Source of the DNA: Paraburkholderia heleia NBRC 101817
Lineage (GTDB): Bacteria > Pseudomonadota > Gammaproteobacteria > Burkholderiales > Burkholderiaceae
Direction of reading: 5' to 3'
Length of the DNA stretch: 64,000 nucleotides
NCBI RefSeq assembly: GCF_000739775.1
Contig: NZ_BBJH01000004.1
Span: forward strand, 62,001 to 126,000
The notes below the pieces were generated by a model. That model had not been told where the DNA came from. It did not search any database and saw only the letters and a list, made by a program, of their open reading frames with translations. Positions 31,721 through 38,842 of this stretch are shown piece by piece (the stretch's first letter is position 1; every line of letters begins with the position of its first letter). The position numbers and the translations under genes were made by a program.

Positions 31721-32203
31721 ATGAACGTAGCTGAACTGACCGGCCTCGCACTCGACTACTGGGTGGCGCGCAGCCTGCCGGACTTCGTGCGTGAAATCTA
31801 TTTCACCGACAGTGGCGAGACGGTTGCCGTGCGCGGCAACGACCGCGGGCGTCCGTGGGATGGCCGCTTTATGCCCACCGATTCGTGGGAGGCGGCCGGC
31901 GTGGTGCTCGACCGTGCGAGGCGCGTCGAGCTGCGCGAAGGCGAGCCGGCTTCCTGCGTGGCCGAGTTCAAAGGGGAATCGGCGGCAATCGTGGAGGCCT
32001 ACGGAGAAACCACGCGCGAGGCGTTGCTGCGGGCGTTCGTCGCGAGCCGCTTCGGCAAGACGGTAGGGGACATGCTGCGGCAGCCCCAGGCGTTGCTGGG
32101 CATGGGCATGGAGCCTGTGGCAGAGCCCAGCGCGATTGGCGACGTGGAGGACTTGCCGCGTCCCGATGCCCAGATCGGCGACATCGGCACGCCGCCGCGC
32201 TAG
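31721..32203 (+). CDS. NinX/DUF2591-like protein
   Basis: 160 residues. The start MNVAELTGLALDYWVARS, the central STDSWEAAGVVLDR-type segment (here PTDSWEAAG) and the final ALLRAFVASRFGKTV follow the layout of DUF2591 proteins, best known as NinX-type phage accessory proteins (ELTG-LDYWVA ... W--GG-I ... A-R--V-S--G). Function is unknown. The C-terminal 40 residues are Pro/Met/Asp-rich and variable. It stands alone on the plus strand between spoT and the arginine tRNA pair; no other phage genes are nearby. AACGAGGGG precedes the ATG. Confidence 0.66.
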   Translation: MNVAELTGLALDYWVARSLPDFVREIYFTDSGETVAVRGNDRGRPWDGRFMPTDSWEAAGVVLDRARRVELREGEPASCVAEFKGESAAIVEAYGETTREALLRAFVASRFGKTVGDMLRQPQALLGMGMEPVAEPSAIGDVEDLPRPDAQIGDIGTPPR

Positions 32204-32257
32204 GATTTCGCGTTTCGCGAAACGCCACGCGCACTCAATTCTGCAGCTGAAAAGACA

Positions 32258-32285
32258 AAGGGCCTTTCCATTTGGAAAGGCCCTT
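32258..32285 (-). terminator. Terminator of the arginine tRNA pair
   Basis: 12-bp stem (AAGGGCCTTTCC with GGAAAGGCCCTT), loop of four, 8 bases beyond the CCA end of the first tRNA in the minus-strand direction; a T-rich stretch follows it on that strand. Confidence 0.85.
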
Positions 32286-32292
32286 CAATGGG

Positions 32293-32369
32293 TGGCGCGG
32301 CTGGCAGGATTCGAACCCACGACCCCTTGGTTCGTAGCCAAGTACTCTATCCAACTGAGCTACAGCCGC
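32293..32369 (-). tRNA. tRNA-Arg(ACG), copy distal to the promoter
   Basis: 77 bases with encoded CCA. Acceptor GCGGCTG/CAGCCGC; anticodon stem CTTGG/CCAAG with loop CTACGAA (anticodon ACG, deaminated to ICG in the mature tRNA). No TATAAT is seen in the 85-bp gap upstream, so it is probably cotranscribed with the other copy. Confidence 0.97.
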
Positions 32370-32454
32370 ACGCTAAAACAATACAACCTGGTACGACAGG
32401 ATACTGCTGAAACCCTTCCCGAATCATCTTCAGACGAGAAACGCTTCGAATAAG

Positions 32455-32531
32455 TGGCGCGGCTGGCAGGATTCGAACCCACGACCCCTTGGTTCGTAGC
32501 CAAGTACTCTATCCAACTGAGCTACAGCCGC
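32455..32531 (-). tRNA. tRNA-Arg(ACG), promoter-proximal copy
   Basis: Identical 77-base sequence to the other copy, 85 bp upstream of it on the minus strand. A perfect minus-strand TATAAT lies at 32545-32550, 14 bases before the mature 5' end. Confidence 0.97.
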
Positions 32532-32544
32532 ACGCAGAAAAAAG

Positions 32545-32550
32545 ATTATA
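32545..32550 (-). promoter_or_regulatory. -10 element of the arginine tRNA operon
   Basis: TATAAT on the minus strand, preceded by an AT-rich spacer; no good TTGACA at the matching distance, so only the -10 box is called. Confidence 0.6.
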
Positions 32551-32681
32551 GCAGAGCTTCAGAAAAAGGGAAGACCATTATCGCGATTTGTCTTGAGACG
32601 CGCTTCGTGTAACCTGACTGTAGTACGCGCTGGGATGCAGCGCGCCAGTCAAGTCAGGCACCACCACCGCAGCAAGCCATC

Positions 32682-33245
32682 ATGAACAAGGCCTTTGTCA
32701 AAGAATCGACCGACAACGACGACGACGATCTCGAAGCCGGTTACCCGGAGATTCCCGCTGGCGCGAAGAACTACATCACGCCTGCCGGCTACGAACGCAT
32801 GCGCAGCGAGTTGCTGCATCTGATCGACGAGGAGCGGCCGGAGGTGGTCAAGCTCGTTTCGTGGGCCGCCTCGAACGGCGACCGCTCCGAGAACGGCGAT
32901 TACATCTACGGCAAACGGCGCCTGCGCGAAATCGACCGCCGCATCCGCTTTCTCACGAAGCGCCTGGATCTGGCGGAAGTCGTGGACAGCAGCCGGCAGG
33001 AGAGTGTCGACCAGGTGTTCTTCGGGGCGACTGTGGAGTACGGCACCGAAGATGGCGAATCGCATACGGTCACGATTGTGGGTGTCGACGAGGTCGACCT
33101 CGACCTCGGTCACGTGAGCTGGGTTTCGCCGGTTGCGCGAGCACTCCTGAAGGCGAAAATCGGCGACCAGGTGACGCTCTATACGCCTACGGGTCCGCAG
33201 CCCATCGATGTGCTCGATGTGAGCTATCCGCCGCGGCACGCCTGA
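32682..33245 (+). CDS. greB: Transcription elongation factor GreB
   Basis: 187 residues. GreB enters the RNA polymerase secondary channel and stimulates cleavage of backtracked transcripts. ITPAGYERMRSELLHLIDEERPEVVKLVSWAASNGDRSENGDYIYGKRRL is the coiled-coil region with the acidic tip; GKRRLREIDRRIRFLTKRL is the GreB form. The FKBP-like C-terminal domain follows from about residue 105. The N-terminal 25 residues (STDNDDDDLEAGY) are an acidic extension not seen in E. coli GreB. Confidence 0.95.
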   Translation: MNKAFVKESTDNDDDDLEAGYPEIPAGAKNYITPAGYERMRSELLHLIDEERPEVVKLVSWAASNGDRSENGDYIYGKRRLREIDRRIRFLTKRLDLAEVVDSSRQESVDQVFFGATVEYGTEDGESHTVTIVGVDEVDLDLGHVSWVSPVARALLKAKIGDQVTLYTPTGPQPIDVLDVSYPPRHA

Positions 33246-33262
33246 GCCAGGGGGACAGAAAT

Positions 33263-33288
33263 GAAAAAAGGCACCCGAGGGTGCCCTT
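33263..33288 (-). terminator. Terminator of the porin gene
   Basis: Minus strand: GGGCACCC, short loop, GGGTGCC and six T. It also faces greB, whose stop lies 20 bp away, and may serve both. Confidence 0.85.
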
Positions 33289-33327
33289 CAGCTGCAGTGC
33301 TGGCCGAGGCGGCCAGCAGCATACGGC

Positions 33328-34482
33328 TTAGAAGCGGTGACGCATACCAACCGTCACAGCAACCTGGTCTTGCGTAGCCGAAGCACCCGACAGGCCGTTC
33401 AGGAACGGGCCGATGTTGGCCGAGTTCGACGACACGTGTTGCCAGTCGCCTTGCAGGTAGACGTCGGTGCGCTTGGACAGTGCGTAGTCCGACTGCAGTG
33501 CGACCGTGTTGTAGTTCGGGTTCACGCCGCCGCCGAAGTTCGTACGCGTGTACGTGTACGCGCCAGCGAGGCTGAGAGCCGGGGTCAGAGCGTAACGGAT
33601 GTTGCCTTCGAAGTTCTGGAAGCGGGCGCTGTTGGCGTTGAAGCCGAGGCCGCTGGACGTGCCCGATTGCGCAGCTGAGATGCCGCCGCCAACCGTGTCG
33701 CTCAGGTTTGTTTGCGTGTACACGAAGCCAGCCGTTGCCGGGCCGAACGTGTAGTTCACGCCGCCGCCGAACGTGCGCTGACGGCCAGCCAGGAACGTCC
33801 ATTCGCCGGTTTGCGCACCCGAACCCGAGATCGTGTTCGCCGGATTGCTCATGTCGTTGTTCAGCTGCAGGTAGCCGGCTGCAACATTCAGGCCGCCCCA
33901 GTTGTACGACGCGCCGAAGCTGTACGCACGGTTGTTGGCGAACTCGGTGCTGTTCGAGAACGAGTACGTGCCGCCGAACTTGAAGCCAGCGTAATTGACG
34001 CTGGAGTATTTGACCGTGTTGTTGAAACGAACCGAGTTGTTCAGGTTGTCGTTATCGAACGGGTGGGCAGCGATCGTGCCGCCATATTGCGTGCCGGTGT
34101 TCGACAGCGGTGCGAGGTAGTCGACCACGGAGTCGTACTGACGACCGAGGGTGACGGCACCGTACTGGTCGCTTGCGAGACCCACGAAAGCCTGACGGCC
34201 GAACATGCGGCTCGACTGCTTCGACGTGCCGTTCATGATGCTGAAGCCATTTTCCAACGTGAAGATGGCCTTCAGACCGCCACCGAGGTCTTCAGAGCCA
34301 CGCAGGCCCCAGCGGCTACCGTTGACCGTGCCGCTCGTGGCTTGCCAGGCGCTGTGGCCGTGCTGGTTGTTCGTGTAGGTGATGCCTGCGTCGATCAGGC
34401 CGTACAGCGTAACGCTGCTTTGCGCGTGTGCAGCCGTTGCAAAAACGCCCGTCAGGGCGGCGACCATGAGAGTCTTTTTCAT
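33328..34482 (-). CDS. Outer-membrane porin (gram-negative general porin)
   Basis: 384 residues. Signal peptide MKKTLMVAALTGVFATAAHA, mature start QSSVTLYGLIDAGI. The protein has the alternating beta-strand pattern of 16-stranded trimeric porins of the OpcP/OmpC type of Burkholderiales, with the loop-3 style SRMFGRQAFVGLASDQYGAV and a C-terminal phenylalanine in GMRHRF, the BAM recognition signal. Passive diffusion of small polar solutes. ATG at 34482 is preceded at ten bases by GGAG. The leader contains inverted repeats (listed separately). Confidence 0.95.
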   Translation of the reverse strand: MKKTLMVAALTGVFATAAHAQSSVTLYGLIDAGITYTNNQHGHSAWQATSGTVNGSRWGLRGSEDLGGGLKAIFTLENGFSIMNGTSKQSSRMFGRQAFVGLASDQYGAVTLGRQYDSVVDYLAPLSNTGTQYGGTIAAHPFDNDNLNNSVRFNNTVKYSSVNYAGFKFGGTYSFSNSTEFANNRAYSFGASYNWGGLNVAAGYLQLNNDMSNPANTISGSGAQTGEWTFLAGRQRTFGGGVNYTFGPATAGFVYTQTNLSDTVGGGISAAQSGTSSGLGFNANSARFQNFEGNIRYALTPALSLAGAYTYTRTNFGGGVNPNYNTVALQSDYALSKRTDVYLQGDWQHVSSNSANIGPFLNGLSGASATQDQVAVTVGMRHRF

Positions 34483-34901
34483 CTTTGTAAACTCCGAGAA
34501 CAGAGGTGGGCTTCGTTGAACCCTGTTTGGGAAACCGACCATGCGAAGCGCAGCGAGAGGCAAAGTTCGCGTGGTACGAATTAATCGTCTGAGACGATCT
34601 GTCCCAGTCGGTTTCCAGACAGGCAGAGTGTAGAGAGGGTGCTCGAAGAGGGGGGATTCCGAATTTCGCAATAAAGTATTGCGCTATCGGAAATGATTAT
34701 CTCGCTCGCCTTAAGCCCTGCTGGTAAAGGCTTTGAGCGGATTTCTGAGGAACGAGGTGGAACTGTCAACCGCTCGAGCGTTGTGCAATCGCTACAACAA
34801 TTGATTGCGCAAAACGGCCTAAAACGGCCTCAACTGATTATTGCGCTCCGCGTAACAGATGATTGTGCGCCGTATGCTTAATCGTCAGACGTGGGTCCAG
34901 C
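34483..34901. other. Intergenic region upstream of the porin
   Basis: No coding sequence seen. It holds the porin leader repeats, AT-rich sequence likely to include the porin promoter, and a short direct repeat (AAAACGGCCT at about 34811 and 34821). The candidate small RNA begins at its right edge. Confidence 0.5.
34530..34616 (-). promoter_or_regulatory. Nested inverted repeats in the porin leader
   Basis: Outer pair: GGAAACCGAC (34530-34539) and GTCGGTTTCC (34607-34616), perfect 10-bp arms 67 bp apart. Inside lies a 15-bp palindrome ATCGTCT-G-AGACGAT (34584-34598). They lie 48-135 bp upstream of the porin ATG. They could be regulator sites or, if transcribed, one folded leader. Confidence 0.5.
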
Positions 34902-34907
34902 TATACT

Positions 34908-34998
34908 TCAATTGCTGCTTTCCGAAGCAGACTTTTTCGTTGACGAAAAAGATCTCCAAACCTTTGTCGGCGCGGCCTTTTCAGCCGCGCTTTTTTTT
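34908..34998 (+). ncRNA. Candidate small RNA with three hairpins
   Basis: Three successive perfect stem-loops within 84 bases: CTGCTT-TCCG-AAGCAG (34915-34930), CTTTTTCG-TTGA-CGAAAAAG (34932-34951) and GCGCGGC-CTTTTCA-GCCGCGC followed by eight T (34970-34998), the last a textbook intrinsic terminator. No open reading frame or gene ends here to need that terminator. TATACT at 34902-34907 is a plausible -10 box, though the -35 match is weak. The unpaired stretch GATCTCCAAACCTTTGTC between hairpins 2 and 3 could be a target-pairing or Hfq site. The exact 5' end is a guess. Confidence 0.55.
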
Positions 34999-35033
34999 GC
35001 CCGTCTTCAGGCCAGGCGCGCCATCTGTGCCGC

Positions 35034-35234
35034 TTACCGAGTACCGGCTTGCGGCGGCTCAGGCTGCAGGCTCCAGTCTTCCATTACGTAGTGTCTTGCG
35101 TCCATAGGGGAACACAGCAGGTTGTGCCAGTGGTCCCCGTGCCATGCGCCGTAGGTTTCGGCTTCTTCAGCCGTTGGCGCAATCCCGTCCGTTTGTACGA
35201 GCCAGTGAATCCATCGCCGCAGAGTTGTCAGCAT
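35034..35234 (-). CDS. Small hypothetical protein (66 residues)
   Basis: Starts MLTTLRRWIHWLVQTDG, then an acidic segment and HGDHWHNLLCSPMDARHYVMEDW. It is Trp/His-rich and soluble. The ATG at 35234 follows GGAGG seven bases upstream, which supports translation; an upstream in-frame ATG at 35270 lacks such a site. No family recognised. It is convergent with the candidate small RNA. Confidence 0.5.
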   Translation of the reverse strand: MLTTLRRWIHWLVQTDGIAPTAEEAETYGAWHGDHWHNLLCSPMDARHYVMEDWSLQPEPPQAGTR

Positions 35235-35490
35235 GATGACCTCCGATGCCGCTAACAATATGTGAATCATGAATTGAATGTATTACTCGAACAACCGGGA
35301 GAAACACTTACGTTTGACACGAATTGTTACATTTCGGGAAAACTTCCCGGTAAAAGTGACGCAAGTGGGATAATCGGGTAATAATGACATAGCGCGATAT
35401 ATCGATTCGGTTCGCATACGATTTTCTTGCCGCTTTTTGATGTGTGCCGCTTTTATCGTTGAATCGGGATGGCTGTTATAAAAAATTCGC

Positions 35491-35520
35491 TTGACTGGCG
35501 ATTGACGTTCCCCGTATAAC
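35491..35520 (+). promoter_or_regulatory. Promoter of the cold-shock gene
   Basis: TTGACT (35491-35496), 18-bp spacer, TATAAC (35515-35520). Start predicted near 35527, giving a leader of about 123 bases before the ATG, a length typical of cold-regulated csp mRNAs. Confidence 0.7.
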
Positions 35521-35649
35521 GGCAAGGCTGATTTTCGTTCTGCTGCAATTTCAGGACGTGGAATTCGCTGAAGCGGAACAGCGGGAATTGGCTGGATACG
35601 GCGCGAGGGTTATTGCCCGCGTCATTAAAATCTCGAGGGAAACTGAAAC

Positions 35650-35853
35650 ATGGAAACCGGTATCGTCAAATGGTTCAATGATGCGAAGGGCTTTGGCTTC
35701 ATCACGTCTGACGCCGGCGGCGACGATCTGTTCGCGCACTTCTCGGAAATCCGCGCCGACGGCTTCAAGTCGTTGAAGGAGAACCAGCGTGTGTCGTTCG
35801 ACGTCAAGGTCGGTCCGAAGGGCAAGCAGGCCGCGAACATCCAGCCGCTGTAA
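35650..35853 (+). CDS. Cold-shock protein, CspA family
   Basis: 67 residues, one OB-fold. RNA-binding motifs RNP1 (KGFGFIT) and RNP2 (DLFAHFS) are intact, as is the start [14 protein letters not shown]. Binds single-stranded RNA/DNA and melts structure. Ribosome binding site GAGGGAAAC lies upstream. Preceded by a long leader and followed by a terminator, so it is a single-gene unit. Which paralogue (cspA, cspD-like) cannot be told. Confidence 0.96.
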   Translation: METGIVKWFNDAKGFGFITSDAGGDDLFAHFSEIRADGFKSLKENQRVSFDVKVGPKGKQAANIQPL

Positions 35854-35893
35854 GTACAGCGAGCGATCGCTACGCGAACGCGTATGCGACACT

Positions 35894-35926
35894 AAGCCCC
35901 GGGCTAACCCCGGGGCTTTTTTATTT
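35894..35926 (+). terminator. Terminator of the cold-shock gene
   Basis: AAGCCCCGGG, short loop, CCCGGGGCTT and a run of T with one A. Confidence 0.93.
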
Positions 35927-36129
35927 TTGGCATATTGATATTTAGCCGAATTTACCAGTCGAGTTTTTTGCTCGCGGAATTAATCGGGGAAACCCTGGGA
36001 ACCGGCGATTTTTCTGATTCGGGTTTTCACTAAAAGCCAAAAGTCACATGTACACTGCCGGTACCGCCGGCGGGTGCCGTCCAAACGGTGCATACTTGGG
36101 CCGTTTTCCATTTCCTCTGTCGTTTTCCC

Positions 36130-37296
36130 ATGTTTGATTCCTCCTTGAGCGCCCCACAGCCGGCCGGCGACTTTCCCATCGTCTTTGTGGACCTCGAGAC
36201 GACTGGCGGTTCGGTAGGCGAGCATCGCATTACCGAAGTTGGCGTTGTGGAGGTGGCGCAAGGGCAGGTGACACGCTGGAGCACCCTTGTCGATCCCGGT
36301 CAGCCTATCCCGCCCTTTATCCAGCAGCTCACCGGAATTACGGACCAGATGGTGCGTGGCGCGCCGCGCTTCGCCGAAATTGCCGCGGAACTCCACGCGA
36401 GACTCGCCGGCAAGCTCTTCGTCGCGCACAACGCGGCCTTCGACCGCGGCTTCCTGCGCGCGGAGTTCGAGCGTGCCGGTTATGCCTTCAACCCCGATGT
36501 GCTTTGCACCGTGCGTCTGTCACGGGCGCTTTTTCCGGGTGAGAAGCGCCACGGGCTCGACGCGCTGGTCGAGCGCCACGCGCTCGTGCCGTCGGATCGC
36601 CATCGCGCGCTCGCCGATGCCGATCTGCTCTGGCAGTTCTGGCAGCGCCTGCCCGCGCTCGTGCCGGGGGATGCGCTGGCATCGCAGATCGAGCGCACGA
36701 CGCGTCGCCACGTATTGGCTGGCGACATTACCGACGAACTCATCGAGACGGCGCCGGCAGGCCACGGCGTTTATGCATTTTACGGCGAGAACGACGTCCC
36801 GCTCTATGTGGGGCGCAGCGTGCGGGTGCGCCAGCGAGTGCGCGCACATCTTTCGGGTGAGCGGCGCTCGTCGCGCGAACAACGGATGGCGCAGCAGGTC
36901 CGCCGCGTGGAGTGGCGTGCGACAGGCGGCGAGCTTGGCGCGCTTCTTGTCGAGGCGCAGTGGATCGCAACGCTCAAGCCCTCGTTCAACCGCCTGCCGC
37001 GCGTATCGAAGCGCGAGCCGGCCGACCTAGGAGCAGCGCCTTGGCCATTCGGCGGCGCAGTGGTCGTGCTCGAGCAGGACGCGACGAATGGCGCCGACGT
37101 TTATCACCTGATCGATCGCTGGTGCTATATGGGCGCCTTTCCGAGTTTGGCTGAGGCCGAGGCGCTGGTGGACAGCAGCGCCGAGCGCGTGTTCGAGCTT
37201 TCGACCTGGCGCATTCTGCAGACGCACTTCGAGCGCGGTCTGCGCGTGCAGATGCTGCAGCCTTCCGAGGCCGCCGGCCTCACGAGCACGGCATAA
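36130..37296 (+). CDS. DnaQ-like exonuclease fused to a GIY-YIG nuclease domain
   Basis: 388 residues with two nuclease modules. Residues 12-175 form a DEDDh 3'-5' exonuclease like DNA polymerase III epsilon: VDLETTGG (Asp/Glu), HNAAFDRGF (Asp) and HRALADAD (His, Asp). Residues about 210-300 form a UvrC-type GIY-YIG domain: GVYAFYG (Gly213), LYVGRS, the arginine in VRQRVRAHL and the metal-binding glutamate in VEAQWIATLKPSFN. Such fusions occur in other bacteria and have been likened to the Cho excision nuclease. The last 75 residues are a helical tail. All catalytic residues seem present. Stands alone, ten bases before the convergent chorismate mutase. Confidence 0.88.
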   Translation: MFDSSLSAPQPAGDFPIVFVDLETTGGSVGEHRITEVGVVEVAQGQVTRWSTLVDPGQPIPPFIQQLTGITDQMVRGAPRFAEIAAELHARLAGKLFVAHNAAFDRGFLRAEFERAGYAFNPDVLCTVRLSRALFPGEKRHGLDALVERHALVPSDRHRALADADLLWQFWQRLPALVPGDALASQIERTTRRHVLAGDITDELIETAPAGHGVYAFYGENDVPLYVGRSVRVRQRVRAHLSGERRSSREQRMAQQVRRVEWRATGGELGALLVEAQWIATLKPSFNRLPRVSKREPADLGAAPWPFGGAVVVLEQDATNGADVYHLIDRWCYMGAFPSLAEAEALVDSSAERVFELSTWRILQTHFERGLRVQMLQPSEAAGLTSTA

Positions 37297-37305
37297 TAGC
37301 CGCGC

Positions 37306-37896
37306 TCAGGCAACCCCGCCGACGCCGCCCGATTCGCAGACGTGTTCGAGCGCCTGATTCATCGCATTCGCGCGCGCGGAGTCGTATCGCGTGAGCTCCT
37401 TCCAGCTCGCCACCGTTCTTGCGACGCGCGCCGGGCAATCCGGCGCGGCGCGCAGCGGTTGCACGCGTGCGAGCGCGCCGATCAGTTCTCCGGTGAGTCT
37501 GTCGAGTTGCGGCCGCGTCGCCGTGGCGAGATCCGGCGCCGGGTCGCTGGGTGCCTGGGAGGCGCGCCACGTGTCGAACAGCGACTTCTGCACTTGCGTG
37601 CTGGCGTCGATCTGATCGCGGAAGAACGCGCGCGCAAACGCAGGATCGACGCCGGCTGCCGTGGCGCGCTTGTGCACGTCGGCGAGCAGGGCGTCTTCGC
37701 GGGGCGTATCGGTGATGGGCTTGTGATGCTGCCATTTCCAGTGCGCGACCGGCTCGGCGAGCGCCAGCCGCTGCGAAACGAGCGCGACGAGGTTGGTCAG
37801 GGCGGTGTCGCCACCGTCGGCATGGACGGATGCGATCGGCAGCGCGAAAAGCAGCGCAGTCGCGCAACGCGCGCTCGCGCGGGTCAGCAATGTCAT
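37306..37896 (-). CDS. Secreted chorismate mutase, gamma (AroQ) class
   Basis: 196 residues with a signal peptide (first 26 residues, cleaved after VHA). Converts chorismate to prephenate outside the cytoplasm. The all-helical core shows RLALAEPVAHWKWQHHKPITDTPRE with the catalytic Arg/Lys positions, FARAFFRDQIDASTQVQKSLFDTW, and two cysteines (in PDCPAR and EHVCES) able to form the periplasmic disulfide of the class. Periplasmic chorismate mutases are known in other proteobacteria; their physiological role is unclear. Convergent with the nuclease-fusion gene. Confidence 0.88.
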   Translation of the reverse strand: MTLLTRASARCATALLFALPIASVHADGGDTALTNLVALVSQRLALAEPVAHWKWQHHKPITDTPREDALLADVHKRATAAGVDPAFARAFFRDQIDASTQVQKSLFDTWRASQAPSDPAPDLATATRPQLDRLTGELIGALARVQPLRAAPDCPARVARTVASWKELTRYDSARANAMNQALEHVCESGGVGGVA

Positions 37897-38145
37897 TGAG
37901 CGGAAGAGGCCGGCAATAAAACCCGAAGCATAGCCGGTTATGGTGCGCTTGCGTTTAACGGCGCTGAGGTCGAGTCAGATCGTCGAATCGAGGCGCGCCC
38001 GCGATCGAGCGCGCCGGGTGCCAGCCACTACGGCGCAATACTGTGCACGCAGCATGACACGCGCGTCCCTGGGCTACGCGTACCGATATGCACACGAACA
38101 ACTGCGGCGCGTGAGCCCGCGAGCGCGTACGTATGCACTTCCCCG

Positions 38146-38295
38146 TCACTTCTGTTCGTGTGCCTTGCGTTGCTCGTCGAGAAACGCCCGCACGTGAGCG
38201 GGCAATTCGTCGCCGAGAAACTCGACGGCCACCGGTTCCGGATCCGGGCTGAAGACTTTGTCCGGGGTCGGAATCCTTGGCGGTTTGGCATCCAT
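38146..38295 (-). CDS. Small hypothetical protein (49 residues)
   Basis: Pro-rich start MDAKPPRIPTPDKVFSPDPE, then VAVEFLGDELPAHVRAFLDEQRK, ending in a charged tail. The ATG at 38295 is preceded by AGGAG at seven bases, so translation is plausible. No family recognised. Small, soluble and acidic. Confidence 0.52.
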   Translation of the reverse strand: MDAKPPRIPTPDKVFSPDPEPVAVEFLGDELPAHVRAFLDEQRKAHEQK

Positions 38296-38842
38296 GATCT
38301 TTCTCCTATGTAAGCCAATTATCCGGCTCGTCACTTCTACTGCGCTAGTCCCGCTTCCGGTAACAGTGCTTTTCTCGCACGCGTGTTGCTTTCTTCGCAC
38401 AGCGATACGAGTGATTAACGGCACAGGAATATAATTATTGAGATGTCCTTCGCACTGTCGCATGCTGGGTGAATCGAGCACGTTCACCTTTGTTCCAGGT
38501 CTCCCGCGCAGCGTCTGCTGCAGTCGCACAACGCTTCGATCGCTGCTCCTTCGGCTCCGGGAAGCACGTTCGCCCAGTCTTGCCCCGTTCGTGTTGCGCG
38601 ACGCGCAAGTCCGGCAAGTGCCTGCGGCTTCAGCGTGCACCCGCCATCCGTCTACAACGATCGATTATGCTTAGTCGTTGACGTCGAAACGTTAATAAGA
38701 ATTAAAACTATGTAAGCGTCCGTTTCTATCCGATTGGGTGATTAATACTTTGTTGCCCGGCATTGGGCCGCGATTTAATGACCGAACGTGCGTAAATAGC
38801 CGCGCATTCGGGCGCGGCGTATTGATGTACTCCGATAATTCG
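38296..38842. other. Intergenic region, 547 bp
   Basis: No credible coding sequence. The two ends are AT-richer than the chromosome average (about 38400-38440 and 38670-38840), which fits promoter sequence for the small gene on the minus strand at one end. No terminator hairpin is evident after the aldo/keto reductase. Confidence 0.45.

Noticed and set aside
34859..35107. 82-residue plus-strand ORF across the candidate small RNA
   Set aside because: No ribosome binding site, reading through a terminator hairpin and eight T; composition not protein-like.
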